From Pseudomonas synxantha (GTDB lineage: Bacteria; Pseudomonadota; Gammaproteobacteria; Pseudomonadales; Pseudomonadaceae), in NCBI GenBank assembly GCA_945874835.1, contig CAMCJM010000005.1, forward strand, positions 1 through 39,713: 39,713 nt of DNA. Direction: 5' to 3'. Below the pieces are notes generated by a model, which was given only the letters and a program-made list of their open reading frames with translations, made no database searches and was not told the DNA's origin. Position 1 is the stretch's first letter. Each line of letters opens with the position of its first letter. The position numbers and the translations under genes were made by a program. Of the stretch, positions 10,146-18,269 are shown one piece after another.

Positions 10146-11141
10146 ATGCGCGTTGTTCTATTCAGCAGCAAACCCTACGACCAGCAAAGCTTTGCCGCCG
10201 CTGCGCTGCCGATTGATTGGCAACTGGATTTTCAGGACGCTCACCTGCGCGCAGATACCGCCGGCCTGGCGGCGGGCTACCAGGTGGTGTGCGCCTTTAT
10301 CAACGACGACCTCAGCGCAACGGTTCTGCAACAGTTGGCCGCTGGCGGTACGCGGCTGATTGCCCTGCGCTCGGCCGGCTACAACCACGTTGACCTGCAC
10401 GCCGCACAGCGCCTTGGCCTGACGGTGGTGCGAGTGCCCGCCTACTCACCGCACGCGGTGGCCGAGCATGCGCTGGCCCTGATCATGACCCTCAACCGCC
10501 GCACGCACCGTGCCTTCAACCGCACCCGCGAGGGGGATTTCAGCCTACGCGGACTCACCGGTTTTGATCTGCACGGCAAAACTGTCGGCATTATCGGCGC
10601 GGGGCAAATCGGCCTGACCTTTGCGCGCATCATGGCCGGTTTTGGCTGCCACCTGCTAATCAATGACCCTTTGCCAGTGACAGAGTTAAATCAGCTGGGT
10701 GCGCAGCAGGTGAGTCTGGATGAGGTGCTGCAGCGCAGCGACATCATCAGCCTGCATTGCCCACTGAATGCTGCCACCCACCATTTGATCAACGCCGCGC
10801 GCCTGCAGCAGATGAAACGTGGCGTCATGCTGATCAACACCGGACGCGGCGCACTGATCGACACCCCGGCCCTGATTGGCGCACTGAAAAGCGGCCAACT
10901 GGGCTACTTGGGCCTGGATGTGTATGAAGAAGAAGCCGACCTGTTCTTCGAGGATTGCTCAGAGCAACCGCTGCAGGATGACGTGCTGGCGCGCTTGCTA
11001 AGCTTCCCCAACGTGCTGATCACCGCGCACCAAGCTTTTCTCACCTACGAAGCCCTCGCGGCCATTGCCAACACCACCCGTGACAACATAACCGCCTGGC
11101 TGGCCGGTAAACCCATCAATCAGCTGCTTCCGAGCGCGTGA
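10146..11141 (+). CDS. ldhA: D-lactate dehydrogenase (fermentative, NAD-dependent)
   Basis: 331 residues of the D-isomer-specific 2-hydroxyacid dehydrogenase family, which interconverts pyruvate and D-lactate with NADH. Visible motifs are the substrate-binding RSAGYNHVD, the Rossmann motif in TVGIIGAGQIG, the catalytic arginine in LINTGRGAL, the glutamate in GLDVYEEEADLFFED and the histidine in VLITAHQAFLT. An ATG two codons earlier (10140) overlaps the AGAGGA ribosome site. The ATG at 10146, five bases after that site, is therefore the better start and gives the family-typical N-terminus MRVVLF. It follows gacS closely, as in P. aeruginosa, and is probably co-transcribed with it and with the next two small genes. 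It supports anaerobic pyruvate fermentation. Confidence 0.93.
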   Translation: MRVVLFSSKPYDQQSFAAAALPIDWQLDFQDAHLRADTAGLAAGYQVVCAFINDDLSATVLQQLAAGGTRLIALRSAGYNHVDLHAAQRLGLTVVRVPAYSPHAVAEHALALIMTLNRRTHRAFNRTREGDFSLRGLTGFDLHGKTVGIIGAGQIGLTFARIMAGFGCHLLINDPLPVTELNQLGAQQVSLDEVLQRSDIISLHCPLNAATHHLINAARLQQMKRGVMLINTGRGALIDTPALIGALKSGQLGYLGLDVYEEEADLFFEDCSEQPLQDDVLARLLSFPNVLITAHQAFLTYEALAAIANTTRDNITAWLAGKPINQLLPSA

Positions 11142-11168
11142 TAGCATTTGCATCTATTTGGAGGATTC

Positions 11169-11609
11169 ATGGCTGAACACGACTTTCGCTACAACCTGCT
11201 CAACCCCGAGCACACCCTGATTGAATGCCGCGCATTGGCACCGGGCCGTTATCAGGTCACCGGCAACGGCGGCTCGATCCAAAGCGGAGACACCTTGCTG
11301 GTAACACTGAAAGGCAGCCGCGAGCTGTCCATGCGCCTGCAGGCCGACAAAGTCCGCCACCTGATCAACCCGCGTGGCCAGTGGGTAGCTGTGGCCACCG
11401 GGCCGGCCTTCAAGGAATTGGCGATTTTCAACTGGCAGGCCAACTGTGACAGCTGCAATGCGCAACTGAATTTCGAGTTTGCCGTTGACGCCAGCCTTGG
11501 CAAAAAAGCCCAGGCACCCGCTGCCGAGGCGCGCATCAAAGAACTCGGTTGGCAGTCAAAAAATGCCAAGCACCTGTGCCCCGCGTGCATCAACAAGGAG
11601 GCGACATGA
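11169..11609 (+). CDS. Conserved small protein with two CxxC pairs
   Basis: 146 residues, starting at the ATG at 11169 directly after GGAGGATTC, an ideal ribosome site; an upstream in-frame start at 11148 lacks one. There is no signal peptide or membrane segment. The first two thirds look like a compact beta-rich domain (YQVTGNGGSI, GDTLLVTLKG). The C-terminus has two cysteine pairs, CDSC and CPAC, about 50 residues apart, which could bind one zinc ion. Its stop overlaps the start of the following lipoprotein gene. The same kind of gene follows ldhA in P. aeruginosa as far as I recall. Function unknown. Confidence 0.8.
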   Translation: MAEHDFRYNLLNPEHTLIECRALAPGRYQVTGNGGSIQSGDTLLVTLKGSRELSMRLQADKVRHLINPRGQWVAVATGPAFKELAIFNWQANCDSCNAQLNFEFAVDASLGKKAQAPAAEARIKELGWQSKNAKHLCPACINKEAT

Positions 11610-12010
11610 AACGCATACTGACGATCAGCCTGCTCGCTGCAGGCTTGGTGGGTTGCGCCACACCTGTAGCGCAACTGGAAACAGAACACACCTACCGGGT
11701 GGAATGGATTGGCGAGCGCCCGCTGATCGACCGCAGCAACCTGACCATCATTTTCGGTCAAGACGGCCGCGCTTACGGTAATGCCGGCTGCAACCACTGG
11801 TTCGCCGATTACACGCTGGACGGACAAACACTGACCTTCAACACACCCGGCAGTACGCGCAAACTCTGTGCGCCAGCGCTGATGGAGCAAGAACAACGCT
11901 TCCTCAACAGCCTCAGCCAAGTCCAGCGCTGGGATTTCTCCGCCATCGAGCAACTGCGCCTGTGGCCGGCCGAAGGCAAACCGCTGCGCCTGTGGCACGA
12001 AACGCCGTAA
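11606..12010 (+). CDS. META/HslJ-type lipoprotein
   Basis: 134 residues beginning with a lipoprotein signal (MKRILTISLLAAGLVGC, lipobox LVGC with the modified cysteine at residue 17), so it is probably anchored in a membrane facing the periplasm. The mature part has the META-domain pattern around GRAYGNAGCNHWFADYTLDG, followed by TRKLCAPALMEQEQRFL, as in the heat-inducible HslJ of E. coli linked to novobiocin resistance. The start ATG overlaps the preceding stop (ATGA) and has AAGGAGG upstream. It is the last gene before a strong terminator. The biochemical role of META domains is not established. Confidence 0.85.
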   Translation: MKRILTISLLAAGLVGCATPVAQLETEHTYRVEWIGERPLIDRSNLTIIFGQDGRAYGNAGCNHWFADYTLDGQTLTFNTPGSTRKLCAPALMEQEQRFLNSLSQVQRWDFSAIEQLRLWPAEGKPLRLWHETP

Positions 12011-12036
12011 CGTCCACGTCATCACCGAACGCCCAT

Positions 12037-12076
12037 AAAAAAATCCGCTGCCAGTGTCCTGACAGCGGATTTTTTA
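12037..12076. terminator. Bidirectional rho-independent terminator
   Basis: A perfect 13-base inverted repeat (AAAAAATCCGCTG at 12038-12050, complement at 12063-12075) with a 12-base loop. It has an A run on the left and a T run on the right, so it works in both directions. It lies between the META lipoprotein gene (plus) and deaD (minus), which converge here. Confidence 0.92.
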
Positions 12077-12145
12077 TTGGGCTGGCCTGCGGGAGACAAA
12101 CTCGGTTAGCCCGTGTTGTGCCTCCTCAGGCGCTGCAGCGCGCTA

Positions 12146-13837
12146 TTAATCTTCGCGATAACGACGCAGCTTCAGGGGCTTGCCACCCACACGGGTGTCT
12201 TTCAGTTTGCCCAACAGGCGCTCCAGACCTTCTTCTGGCAGCTCAACCAGGCTGAAGCTCTCGCGCACCTGGATGCGACCGATATCTTCACGGACCAGGC
12301 CGCCTTCATTAAGGATGGCACCGAGCAGGTTCTTCGCGGCGATACCGTCGCGCGCACCAAGGGCGGTGCGGCAACGCGCTTTGCCTTCACTCAACGGTAC
12401 TGGGGCACGACGCTCACGGCCGCCTTCGCGCTCAGGACGATCACCGCCACGGTCACTGCGCTCGCTGCGTTCACGCGGAGCGCTGCTGCCGGCATCCGGC
12501 ACCAACGGCTGATCACGCTGGACTTCAGCCAGGGTCAGGGCTTGGCCATTGGTGGCCTTGCGCAGCAGGGCTGCGGCCAGGGCACGTGGGCTGCAACCGA
12601 TGCCGGCCGTCAGGCGATCAAGCAGATCACCGTGGCTGGCCTCAGCATCAGCCACCAGGGGTGCCAGGCTGTTGGTCAATTTCTTGATGCGTGCGTCCAG
12701 TACTTGCTGGGCGTCCGGCAGCTTCACTTCACCTACTTTCTGCCCGGTTACACGCTCAATCACCTGCAGCATGCGACGCTCACGCGGCGTTACCAGCAGC
12801 AGAGCGCGACCGGTACGGCCAGCGCGACCGGTACGGCCGATACGGTGAACGTAGGATTCCGGATCGTAAGGCATGTCCACGTTCATCACGTGGGTGATGC
12901 GAGGTACATCGAGGCCGCGAGCGGCAACGTCGGTGGCGATGACGATGTCCAGACGGCCATCTTTCAGCGAGTCGATCACGCGCTCACGCTGGTTCTGCGC
13001 GATGTCGCCGTTAAGTGCAGCAGCCTTGTAGCCCTTGGCTTCCAGCGCGGCGGCCAGGTCCAGAGTGGCTTGCTTGGTACGCACGAAACCGATCAGCGCG
13101 TCGAACTCTTCAACTTCCAGCAGACGCAGGACGGCGGCGTGCTTCTGGTCGGCGTGAACCATCAGATGCACCTGCTCAATAGCAGTTACGGTCTGGGTTT
13201 TGGTTTCGATCTTGACGTGCTTAGGATCACGCAGGTGTTTTTCCGCGATGGCACGGATGGAGTGCGGCAGCGTGGCGGAGAACAGCACGCTCTGACGGCT
13301 TTCCGGCATGGCCTTGAAGATCACTTCGAGGTCATCCATAAAGCCCAGCTTGAGCATTTCGTCCGCTTCGTCGAGAACCAGATGCTGAATGGTCGACAGC
13401 ACTTTCTCGTCGCGACGCAGGTGGTCAACCAGACGACCTGGCGTGGCCACAACAATCTGTGCGCCATTGCGGATGGCCTTGAGCTGCGGGCCCATCGGCG
13501 CACCGCCATAAACAGCGATAACACTGACACCCGGCATTTGCTTGGCGTAGGTTTCAAACGCGGTGGCAACCTGCAACGCCAGTTCACGCGTCGGCGCCAG
13601 GATCAGCGCTTGTGGCTGACGCTTGGCCGGGTCGATACGGCTGAGGATTGGCAGGGCGAAGGCAGCGGTTTTACCGGTACCGGTCTGCGCCTGGCCGATC
13701 ATGTCGTGGCCGGCGAGAATTACTGGAATCGCTTGAATCTGAATAGCCGAAGGCTCTTCATAGCCAGTGGCAATTACAGCAGCGAGAACATTGGGGTGTA
13801 GATCGAGAGCGGCGAAGCCGCCGATTTCCTGGGTCAT
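12146..13837 (-). CDS. deaD: ATP-dependent DEAD-box RNA helicase DeaD/CsdA
   Basis: 563 residues. The helicase core shows the Q motif (GYEEPSAIQIQAIP), motif I (AQTGTGKT), Ia (PTRELALQ), Ib (TPGRL), II (DEAD), III (SAT) and VI (HRIGRTGRAGRTG). A basic low-complexity linker rich in R, E, S and D (about 440-475) precedes a C-terminal DbpA-type RNA-binding fold (IQVRESFSLVELP, ending in LKLRRYRED). The protein unwinds structured RNA in ribosome assembly and cold-adapted mRNA turnover. The ATG at 13837 has AGAGGCAG just upstream and gives the family N-terminus MTQEIGGFAAL; a longer frame to 13870 has no ribosome site. Its leader seems to be over 200 bases long, which suggests post-transcriptional control. 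Confidence 0.94.
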   Translation of the reverse strand: MTQEIGGFAALDLHPNVLAAVIATGYEEPSAIQIQAIPVILAGHDMIGQAQTGTGKTAAFALPILSRIDPAKRQPQALILAPTRELALQVATAFETYAKQMPGVSVIAVYGGAPMGPQLKAIRNGAQIVVATPGRLVDHLRRDEKVLSTIQHLVLDEADEMLKLGFMDDLEVIFKAMPESRQSVLFSATLPHSIRAIAEKHLRDPKHVKIETKTQTVTAIEQVHLMVHADQKHAAVLRLLEVEEFDALIGFVRTKQATLDLAAALEAKGYKAAALNGDIAQNQRERVIDSLKDGRLDIVIATDVAARGLDVPRITHVMNVDMPYDPESYVHRIGRTGRAGRTGRALLLVTPRERRMLQVIERVTGQKVGEVKLPDAQQVLDARIKKLTNSLAPLVADAEASHGDLLDRLTAGIGCSPRALAAALLRKATNGQALTLAEVQRDQPLVPDAGSSAPRERSERSDRGGDRPEREGGRERRAPVPLSEGKARCRTALGARDGIAAKNLLGAILNEGGLVREDIGRIQVRESFSLVELPEEGLERLLGKLKDTRVGGKPLKLRRYRED

Positions 13838-14187
13838 GGGTCTGCCTCTAGTGCATCCGCAAAGACCCATATTCCAAAGCTACGCATGCCGTGTAAGACC
13901 CGAGAGTCACCCTGGCAGCCATGTCGGCGGGGATTTGCGAAAACGTGTGATAAATGAATCGTCAAGGATAGTCCGCAAAAGGGACTAACTGCCAAAGTTA
14001 ACCTTCGGGCGAGCTGTACTACCTGAACGTGGCCAAGAATTGACCGGCGCGGACTATACCGGAAAACCTGGCTGATGTGCCGGCTTTTCCACAAATAGAT
14101 CATAAATAGCGCGTATACCTCGCCATACAGTCATCCTCTGATAGCCTGCTCAACGCGCGTCACAGCCCACCCCAAGGAGTCAGCCCC
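13838..14187. promoter_or_regulatory. Intergenic region: deaD leader and divergent promoters
   Basis: 350 bases without a convincing gene. On the minus strand a TATAGT hexamer (14053-14058) is the best -10 for deaD, with no good -35. It would give an untranslated leader of about 208 bases. The leader holds a small hairpin (arms 13969-13974 and 13982-13987) and a purine-rich ribosome site just before the ATG. On the plus strand, CAAGGAGTC at about 14175 is the ribosome site for the crotonase gene. I see no second gene, RNA gene or repeat here. Confidence 0.4.
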
Positions 14188-14979
14188 ATGAGCCAAAGCA
14201 GTAACGGCCGCGTCAGCCGTGAAAAACGCGGTGCCATCATGTTGATCGGCCTCGACCGCGCGAATAAGCGCAACGCCTTCGACATGCCCATGCTGGATGA
14301 CATGTGCCTGGCTTATGGCGAGTTCGAACGTGACGATGAGGCGCGGGTGGCGTTGGTGTTTGCCCACGGCGAGCACTTCACCGCCGGGTTGGACCTGGCC
14401 AATGTGGCGGCCCAGTTTGCCGCAGGCTGGAAAATCCCCGAAACAGGCTTCGATCCCTGGGGCGTGTTTGGCGGGCCGCGTGTTAGCAAGCCAGTGATCG
14501 TCGCCGCGCAAGGCTACTGCTACACCATCGGCATCGAACTGATGCTGGCCTCGGACATCAACCTGTGCTCCAGCAACACCCGCTTTGCGCAGATGGAAGT
14601 GCAGCGCGGCATCTTCCCCTTTGGCGGCGCGACCCTGCGTATGCATCAGACGGCAGGTTGGGGCAACGCCATGCGCTGGCTGCTGACTGGCGATGAGTTT
14701 GACGCCCATGAAGCCTACCGCCTGGGGCTGGTGCAGGAAGTGGTGGCCAGCGAAGAACTACTGCCCAAGGCGCTCTGGCTGGCCGAGCGCATTGCCGCGC
14801 AAGCCCCGCTTGGCGTGCAAGCCACCCTGGCCTCTGCCCGCCAAGCGGTGGTGGAAGGTCCAAACGCGGCTGCCGCCAGCTTGCACAAAACCGTCACACG
14901 GCTGATGGCCAGTGAAGATGCGCAAGAAGGTGTAAGGGCCATGCTCGAACGCAGGCCGGGTGACTTCAAAGGTCGATAA
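14188..14979 (+). CDS. Enoyl-CoA hydratase/isomerase family protein (crotonase)
   Basis: 263 residues with the crotonase fold. Visible motifs are RANKRNAFD near the N-terminus, the oxyanion-hole segment FTAGLDL, and the two acidic catalytic positions: Glu117 in GIELMLASD and Glu137 in FAQMEVQRGIFPFGG. Both acids are present, so hydratase activity is possible. The family also includes isomerases and dehydratases, and the acyl-CoA substrate cannot be read from the sequence. A ribosome site AAGGAG lies eight or so bases before the ATG. It is divergent from deaD, as for a crotonase gene next to deaD in P. aeruginosa from memory, and it ends at a set of hairpins. Confidence 0.88.
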   Translation: MSQSSNGRVSREKRGAIMLIGLDRANKRNAFDMPMLDDMCLAYGEFERDDEARVALVFAHGEHFTAGLDLANVAAQFAAGWKIPETGFDPWGVFGGPRVSKPVIVAAQGYCYTIGIELMLASDINLCSSNTRFAQMEVQRGIFPFGGATLRMHQTAGWGNAMRWLLTGDEFDAHEAYRLGLVQEVVASEELLPKALWLAERIAAQAPLGVQATLASARQAVVEGPNAAAASLHKTVTRLMASEDAQEGVRAMLERRPGDFKGR

Positions 14980-15068
14980 GCCCGCTCGCTCTACGCCACA
15001 CCGGCACAGCCTGTTGGCGTAGAGCGCAGCTAAATCGAGCAAACGGGCGCACGGGGTTTCTCGCCCCG
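14980..15068. terminator. Nested hairpins between convergent genes
   Basis: The first hairpin has perfect 12-base arms at 14987-14998 and 15015-15026. It is wrapped by a further GCCCG/CGGGC pairing (14980-14984 with 15044-15048). A second hairpin has arms at 15052-15056 and 15064-15068. None has a long T run, so rho-independent termination is only possible, not clear. They lie between the crotonase gene and the convergent spermidine-synthase-like gene. Confidence 0.5.
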
Positions 15069-15093
15069 CGCCATAAGAAAACCGCCGACGGGC

Positions 15094-15867
15094 TCAGGTC
15101 GCCGCACGCAGCACGTTAATCAACGACTCCAGCGAGTAGCCGAACTGCGCTGCCAGCAGCGCGTTACGGCGGCGCAACTCCTCAAAATCGATGTCCTGAT
15201 CCAAGCCAGCCGGAATCAACAACACCACGTTGCCCTCCTTCACCGGGCATTCCCAGTAATGCCGATGGTAAAGACCACGCAGCAGTGGCGCGCCGAGTGG
15301 CTTGCCGTCATTGCCTGCCCACTGGTTGATAATCAACCAACCACCGGGATTGAGTTGCTTCTGGCAATCTTCCAGAAAGCGCCAGGCCAGATGCCCGGTC
15401 GCCGGACCGTGATCGGTATACAGGTCTACAAACAGCAGGTCGGTTTTTTCCGCGCTTTCCAGCAGCTCCAGCGCATCGCCAATGCGGATGGTCAGGCGCG
15501 GATCATCGGTCAGTCCCATGTATTCCATGGCCAGGCGCGGCACCTCAGGGCGCAGTTCGATCACTTCCACATCGTCCAGCGGCAGAAACTTCAGGCAGGC
15601 CTGCGTCAAGTTGCCGGCCCCCAGCCCAAGAAACAACGCGCTCTCCGGGTGTTCATGGCACAGCGCACCGAGCAGCATGGCGCGGGTGTAGTCATACTCC
15701 AGCCAGCTGGGGTCGGGCATGTACACGCAGCTCTGCTCGATGGCCTCGCCGAACTCAAGAAACCGGTAGGCACCCATCTCGACCACCTGAATCACGCCAA
15801 AAGCGTCATGCACTTCGGCGATCAAAAGTGGATCAGGCATCTGACCGACCGGAGGTAAACCTGGCAT
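15094..15867 (-). CDS. Spermidine synthase-like class I methyltransferase-fold protein
   Basis: 257 residues with a Rossmann-like nucleotide site: ALFLGLGAGNLTQACLKFLP, then an acidic strand end DVEVIELRPE, then IRIGDALELL and DLLFVDLYTD. This is the layout of polyamine aminopropyltransferases and related SAM-dependent enzymes. The N-terminal half is shorter than in SpeE, and the polyamine-site residues are not clearly present. It may therefore be a methyltransferase-like homologue rather than a true spermidine synthase. I chose the ATG at 15867, eight bases after GGTGGAG. The in-frame GTG at 15876 lies too close to that site. It is monocistronic, divergent from the flavin monooxygenase gene. 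Confidence 0.78.
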   Translation of the reverse strand: MPGLPPVGQMPDPLLIAEVHDAFGVIQVVEMGAYRFLEFGEAIEQSCVYMPDPSWLEYDYTRAMLLGALCHEHPESALFLGLGAGNLTQACLKFLPLDDVEVIELRPEVPRLAMEYMGLTDDPRLTIRIGDALELLESAEKTDLLFVDLYTDHGPATGHLAWRFLEDCQKQLNPGGWLIINQWAGNDGKPLGAPLLRGLYHRHYWECPVKEGNVVLLIPAGLDQDIDFEELRRRNALLAAQFGYSLESLINVLRAAT

Positions 15868-16026
15868 CCCGCGCACTCCACCGTGACATCTGCGACCATT
15901 TCGGCCACATGAAAGGCGCTAATTGTCATTGAGCCAACGCCCCCCGGTCACGCAATAATTTGCCTTATCAAGCCACCTGCCCTGCGCGGATGGCTAAAAC
16001 AATAAAAACAACGATCGAGGTTTGCC

Positions 16027-17334
16027 ATGTACGCCATCATCGGTGCCGGCCCCATGGGCCTGTGCACAGCCCGCCAACTGCACAAACACGGCATCGCCTT
16101 CGTCGGCTTTGAACAACACGACAATGTCGGCGGGTTGTGGGACATCGATAACCCGCACAGCACCGTTTACGACTCAGCCCACCTGATTTCGTCCAAAGGC
16201 ACCACCGAATTCCGCGAATTCCCGATGCGTGCGCAGGTGGCCACCTACCCTCACCACAGCGAGATGCGCCGCTACTTTCGCGACTATGCCGAGCATTTCG
16301 GGCTGTATGCGCACTACCAGTTCAGCACCCGTGTACTGGAGGTGCAGCGCCTGGAAAAAGGCTGGCGACTGATCAGCGAACACCATGGCGAGCAGCGCGA
16401 GTGGCTGTTCGACGGCGTGCTGATCGCCAATGGCACTCTGCACACACCGCATCAGCCGGCCCTGCCCGGCGTGTTCAGCGGCGAGTTGATGCATTCCAGC
16501 GCTTACCGCTCGCCCGCCGTGTTCGACGGCAAGCGCGTGCTGGTGATCGGCTGTGGCAACTCGGCTTGCGACATCACGGTGGACGCGGTGCACCGCGCCG
16601 CCTCGGTCGATCTGTCGGTGCGCCGCGGCTATTACTTCCTGCCCAAATTCACCCTCGGCCGGCCCACGGATACCCTCGGCGGCGCGATCAAACTGCCGCG
16701 CCCGCTCAAGCAATGGCTCGACGGCCTGCTGGTGCGCGCCCTGGTCGGCAAACCCTCGCAATACGGCCTGCCAGACCCGGACTACAAACTCTATGAATCG
16801 CACCCGGTGATGAACTCCCTGGTGCTGCACCACCTCGGTCATGGCGATATCAAGGCACGCCGCGATGTGGCTCAGGTTGACGGGCGGTCTGTGACCTTCA
16901 CCGACGGCGAGCAGGCTGAGTACGACCTGATTTTGCAGGGCACCGGCTACAGCCTGAATTACCCCTTTATCAGCCGCGAACACCTCAACTGGCCCGCCCA
17001 AGCCGGTGCACCGCAGCTGTCCCTGAATGTCTTTCACCCGGACTACGATGATCTTTTTGTGCTCGGCATGGTCGAGGCCTCGGGCCTGGGCTGGCAGGGT
17101 CGTGATGAACAGGCGGAACTGGTGGCGCTGTACATCAACAATCTGCAAGCCAGCAGCCAGGCGGGCAAAGACTTTCAAGCGATAAAACGCGCACAGGCCA
17201 ACCAGCGTCTGGATGGCGGTTATCGCTACCTGAAACTGCAGCGCATGGCCTACTACGTGCACAAAGACAGCTATCGTCAGCGTATTGCCCAGCACAGCAA
17301 CACCCTGCGCCCCTTCGCCCAAGGACAACGCTGA
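16027..17334 (+). CDS. Flavin-containing monooxygenase (FMO family)
   Basis: 435 residues. An N-terminal FAD Rossmann motif (IIGAGPMG, residues 4-11) and GGLWDIDNP follow the FMO pattern. The family-identifying motif FxGxxxHxxxY is present as FSGELMHSSAY (150-160). The NADPH site is VIGCGNSACD (173-182), and a late LQGTGYSLNYPF matches the ATG-like region of class B monooxygenases. Such enzymes insert one oxygen atom into nucleophilic N or S atoms or catalyse Baeyer-Villiger oxidation of ketones; the substrate is unknown. GAGG lies before the ATG. Its stop overlaps the ATG of the transporter gene by one base, so it heads a four-gene operon with the transporter, the dehydrogenase-permease fusion and the amidohydrolase. 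Confidence 0.88.
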   Translation: MYAIIGAGPMGLCTARQLHKHGIAFVGFEQHDNVGGLWDIDNPHSTVYDSAHLISSKGTTEFREFPMRAQVATYPHHSEMRRYFRDYAEHFGLYAHYQFSTRVLEVQRLEKGWRLISEHHGEQREWLFDGVLIANGTLHTPHQPALPGVFSGELMHSSAYRSPAVFDGKRVLVIGCGNSACDITVDAVHRAASVDLSVRRGYYFLPKFTLGRPTDTLGGAIKLPRPLKQWLDGLLVRALVGKPSQYGLPDPDYKLYESHPVMNSLVLHHLGHGDIKARRDVAQVDGRSVTFTDGEQAEYDLILQGTGYSLNYPFISREHLNWPAQAGAPQLSLNVFHPDYDDLFVLGMVEASGLGWQGRDEQAELVALYINNLQASSQAGKDFQAIKRAQANQRLDGGYRYLKLQRMAYYVHKDSYRQRIAQHSNTLRPFAQGQR

Positions 17335-18269
17335 TGGAACCGCTGAACCTGCAGTTCGACCCCAGCAGCCTGGTGCTGATCAACATCATCGTCGCGGTGA
17401 TGATGTTTGGCGTGTCGCTGAAGTTGCGCGCCGACGACTTCAAACGCATCGCCCGCGGACCACGCGCCCCGCTAATCGGCTTGTTCGCGCAATTTATCCT
17501 GCTGCCCGCGCTGACCTGCCTGGCGTGCTGGGCGCTGCGCATTGAGCCGATGCTGGCCCTAGGCCTGATGCTGATCGCCGCCTGCCCCGGCGGCAGCTTC
17601 TCCAACATCATGACGTGGATGGCGCGCGGCAACGTCGCCGTATCGGTCAGCATGACCGCAGTTTCCAGCCTGGCCGCCAGCGTACTCACGCCGCTGAACT
17701 TCGGCTTTTACGCCTGGCTTAACCCACTCACCCGCCCGCTGCTGACGCAGATCGCCATGGACCCGCTGAGCCTTTTGTTGCTGGTGCTGCTGGTGCTCGG
17801 CCTGCCGCTGGTGGCCGGCATGTGGATCGGTCGGCGCTTTCCCGGTTTGTCACTGAAGGTGGAAAAACCGCTGCGCATTTTTGCCCTGCTGGTGATGCTG
17901 GCCTTTGTCACGCTGGCCTTCAGCCGCAACTTCGCGCAATTCATCAGCCACTTCCATCTGTTCTTCTGGCTGGTGGTGGCACACAACGCCCTCGCCCTTT
18001 CAGTGGGCTACGGCTGTGCGCGGCTGTCCGGGCTGCCAGCAGCGGATCGGCGGGCCATCACCCTGGAGGTGGGCATTCAAAATTCCGCCCTGGGCCTGGT
18101 GATCATCTTCACCTTCTTCCCCGAGGCCAGCGGCATGTTGCTGATTGCCGCGTTCTGGGGCTGCTGGCATTTGGTCAGTGGTATGACGCTGGCGTTTATC
18201 TGGTCACGCCGGCCGCCCACACCCCTGCCACATCCGGCACCAGCCCTGGCCCATACGGGAGAACGCTAA
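17334..18269 (+). CDS. Bile acid:sodium symporter (BASS) family transporter
   Basis: 311 residues with about nine hydrophobic segments. The family motifs are present: ACPGGSFSN (about 82-90), matching the BASS PGGxxSN turn, and EVGIQNSALGLVI (from Glu245), matching the crossover helix that binds sodium. BASS proteins import organic anions such as bile acids, pantoate or 2-oxoacids with sodium; the bacterial substrate range is wide. It shares one base with the upstream monooxygenase stop and one with the next start (TAATG). This suggests that it imports the substrate, or exports a product, of the adjacent enzymes. Confidence 0.88.
   Translation: MEPLNLQFDPSSLVLINIIVAVMMFGVSLKLRADDFKRIARGPRAPLIGLFAQFILLPALTCLACWALRIEPMLALGLMLIAACPGGSFSNIMTWMARGNVAVSVSMTAVSSLAASVLTPLNFGFYAWLNPLTRPLLTQIAMDPLSLLLLVLLVLGLPLVAGMWIGRRFPGLSLKVEKPLRIFALLVMLAFVTLAFSRNFAQFISHFHLFFWLVVAHNALALSVGYGCARLSGLPAADRRAITLEVGIQNSALGLVIIFTFFPEASGMLLIAAFWGCWHLVSGMTLAFIWSRRPPTPLPHPAPALAHTGER

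Noticed and set aside
12113..13801. A 562-codon open frame on the plus strand
   Set aside because: It lies fully antisense to deaD, whose helicase motifs are unmistakable. Its translation has no recognisable domain and it has no ribosome site; it is a product of GC-rich codon use.
13834..14103. An open frame of 89 codons in the deaD leader region
   Set aside because: No ribosome site, no recognisable sequence, and it overlaps the deaD start; better explained as untranslated leader.
16174..17328. A 384-codon open frame on the minus strand
   Set aside because: It is a shadow of the monooxygenase gene, which has clear FAD, FMO and NADPH motifs in the plus frame.
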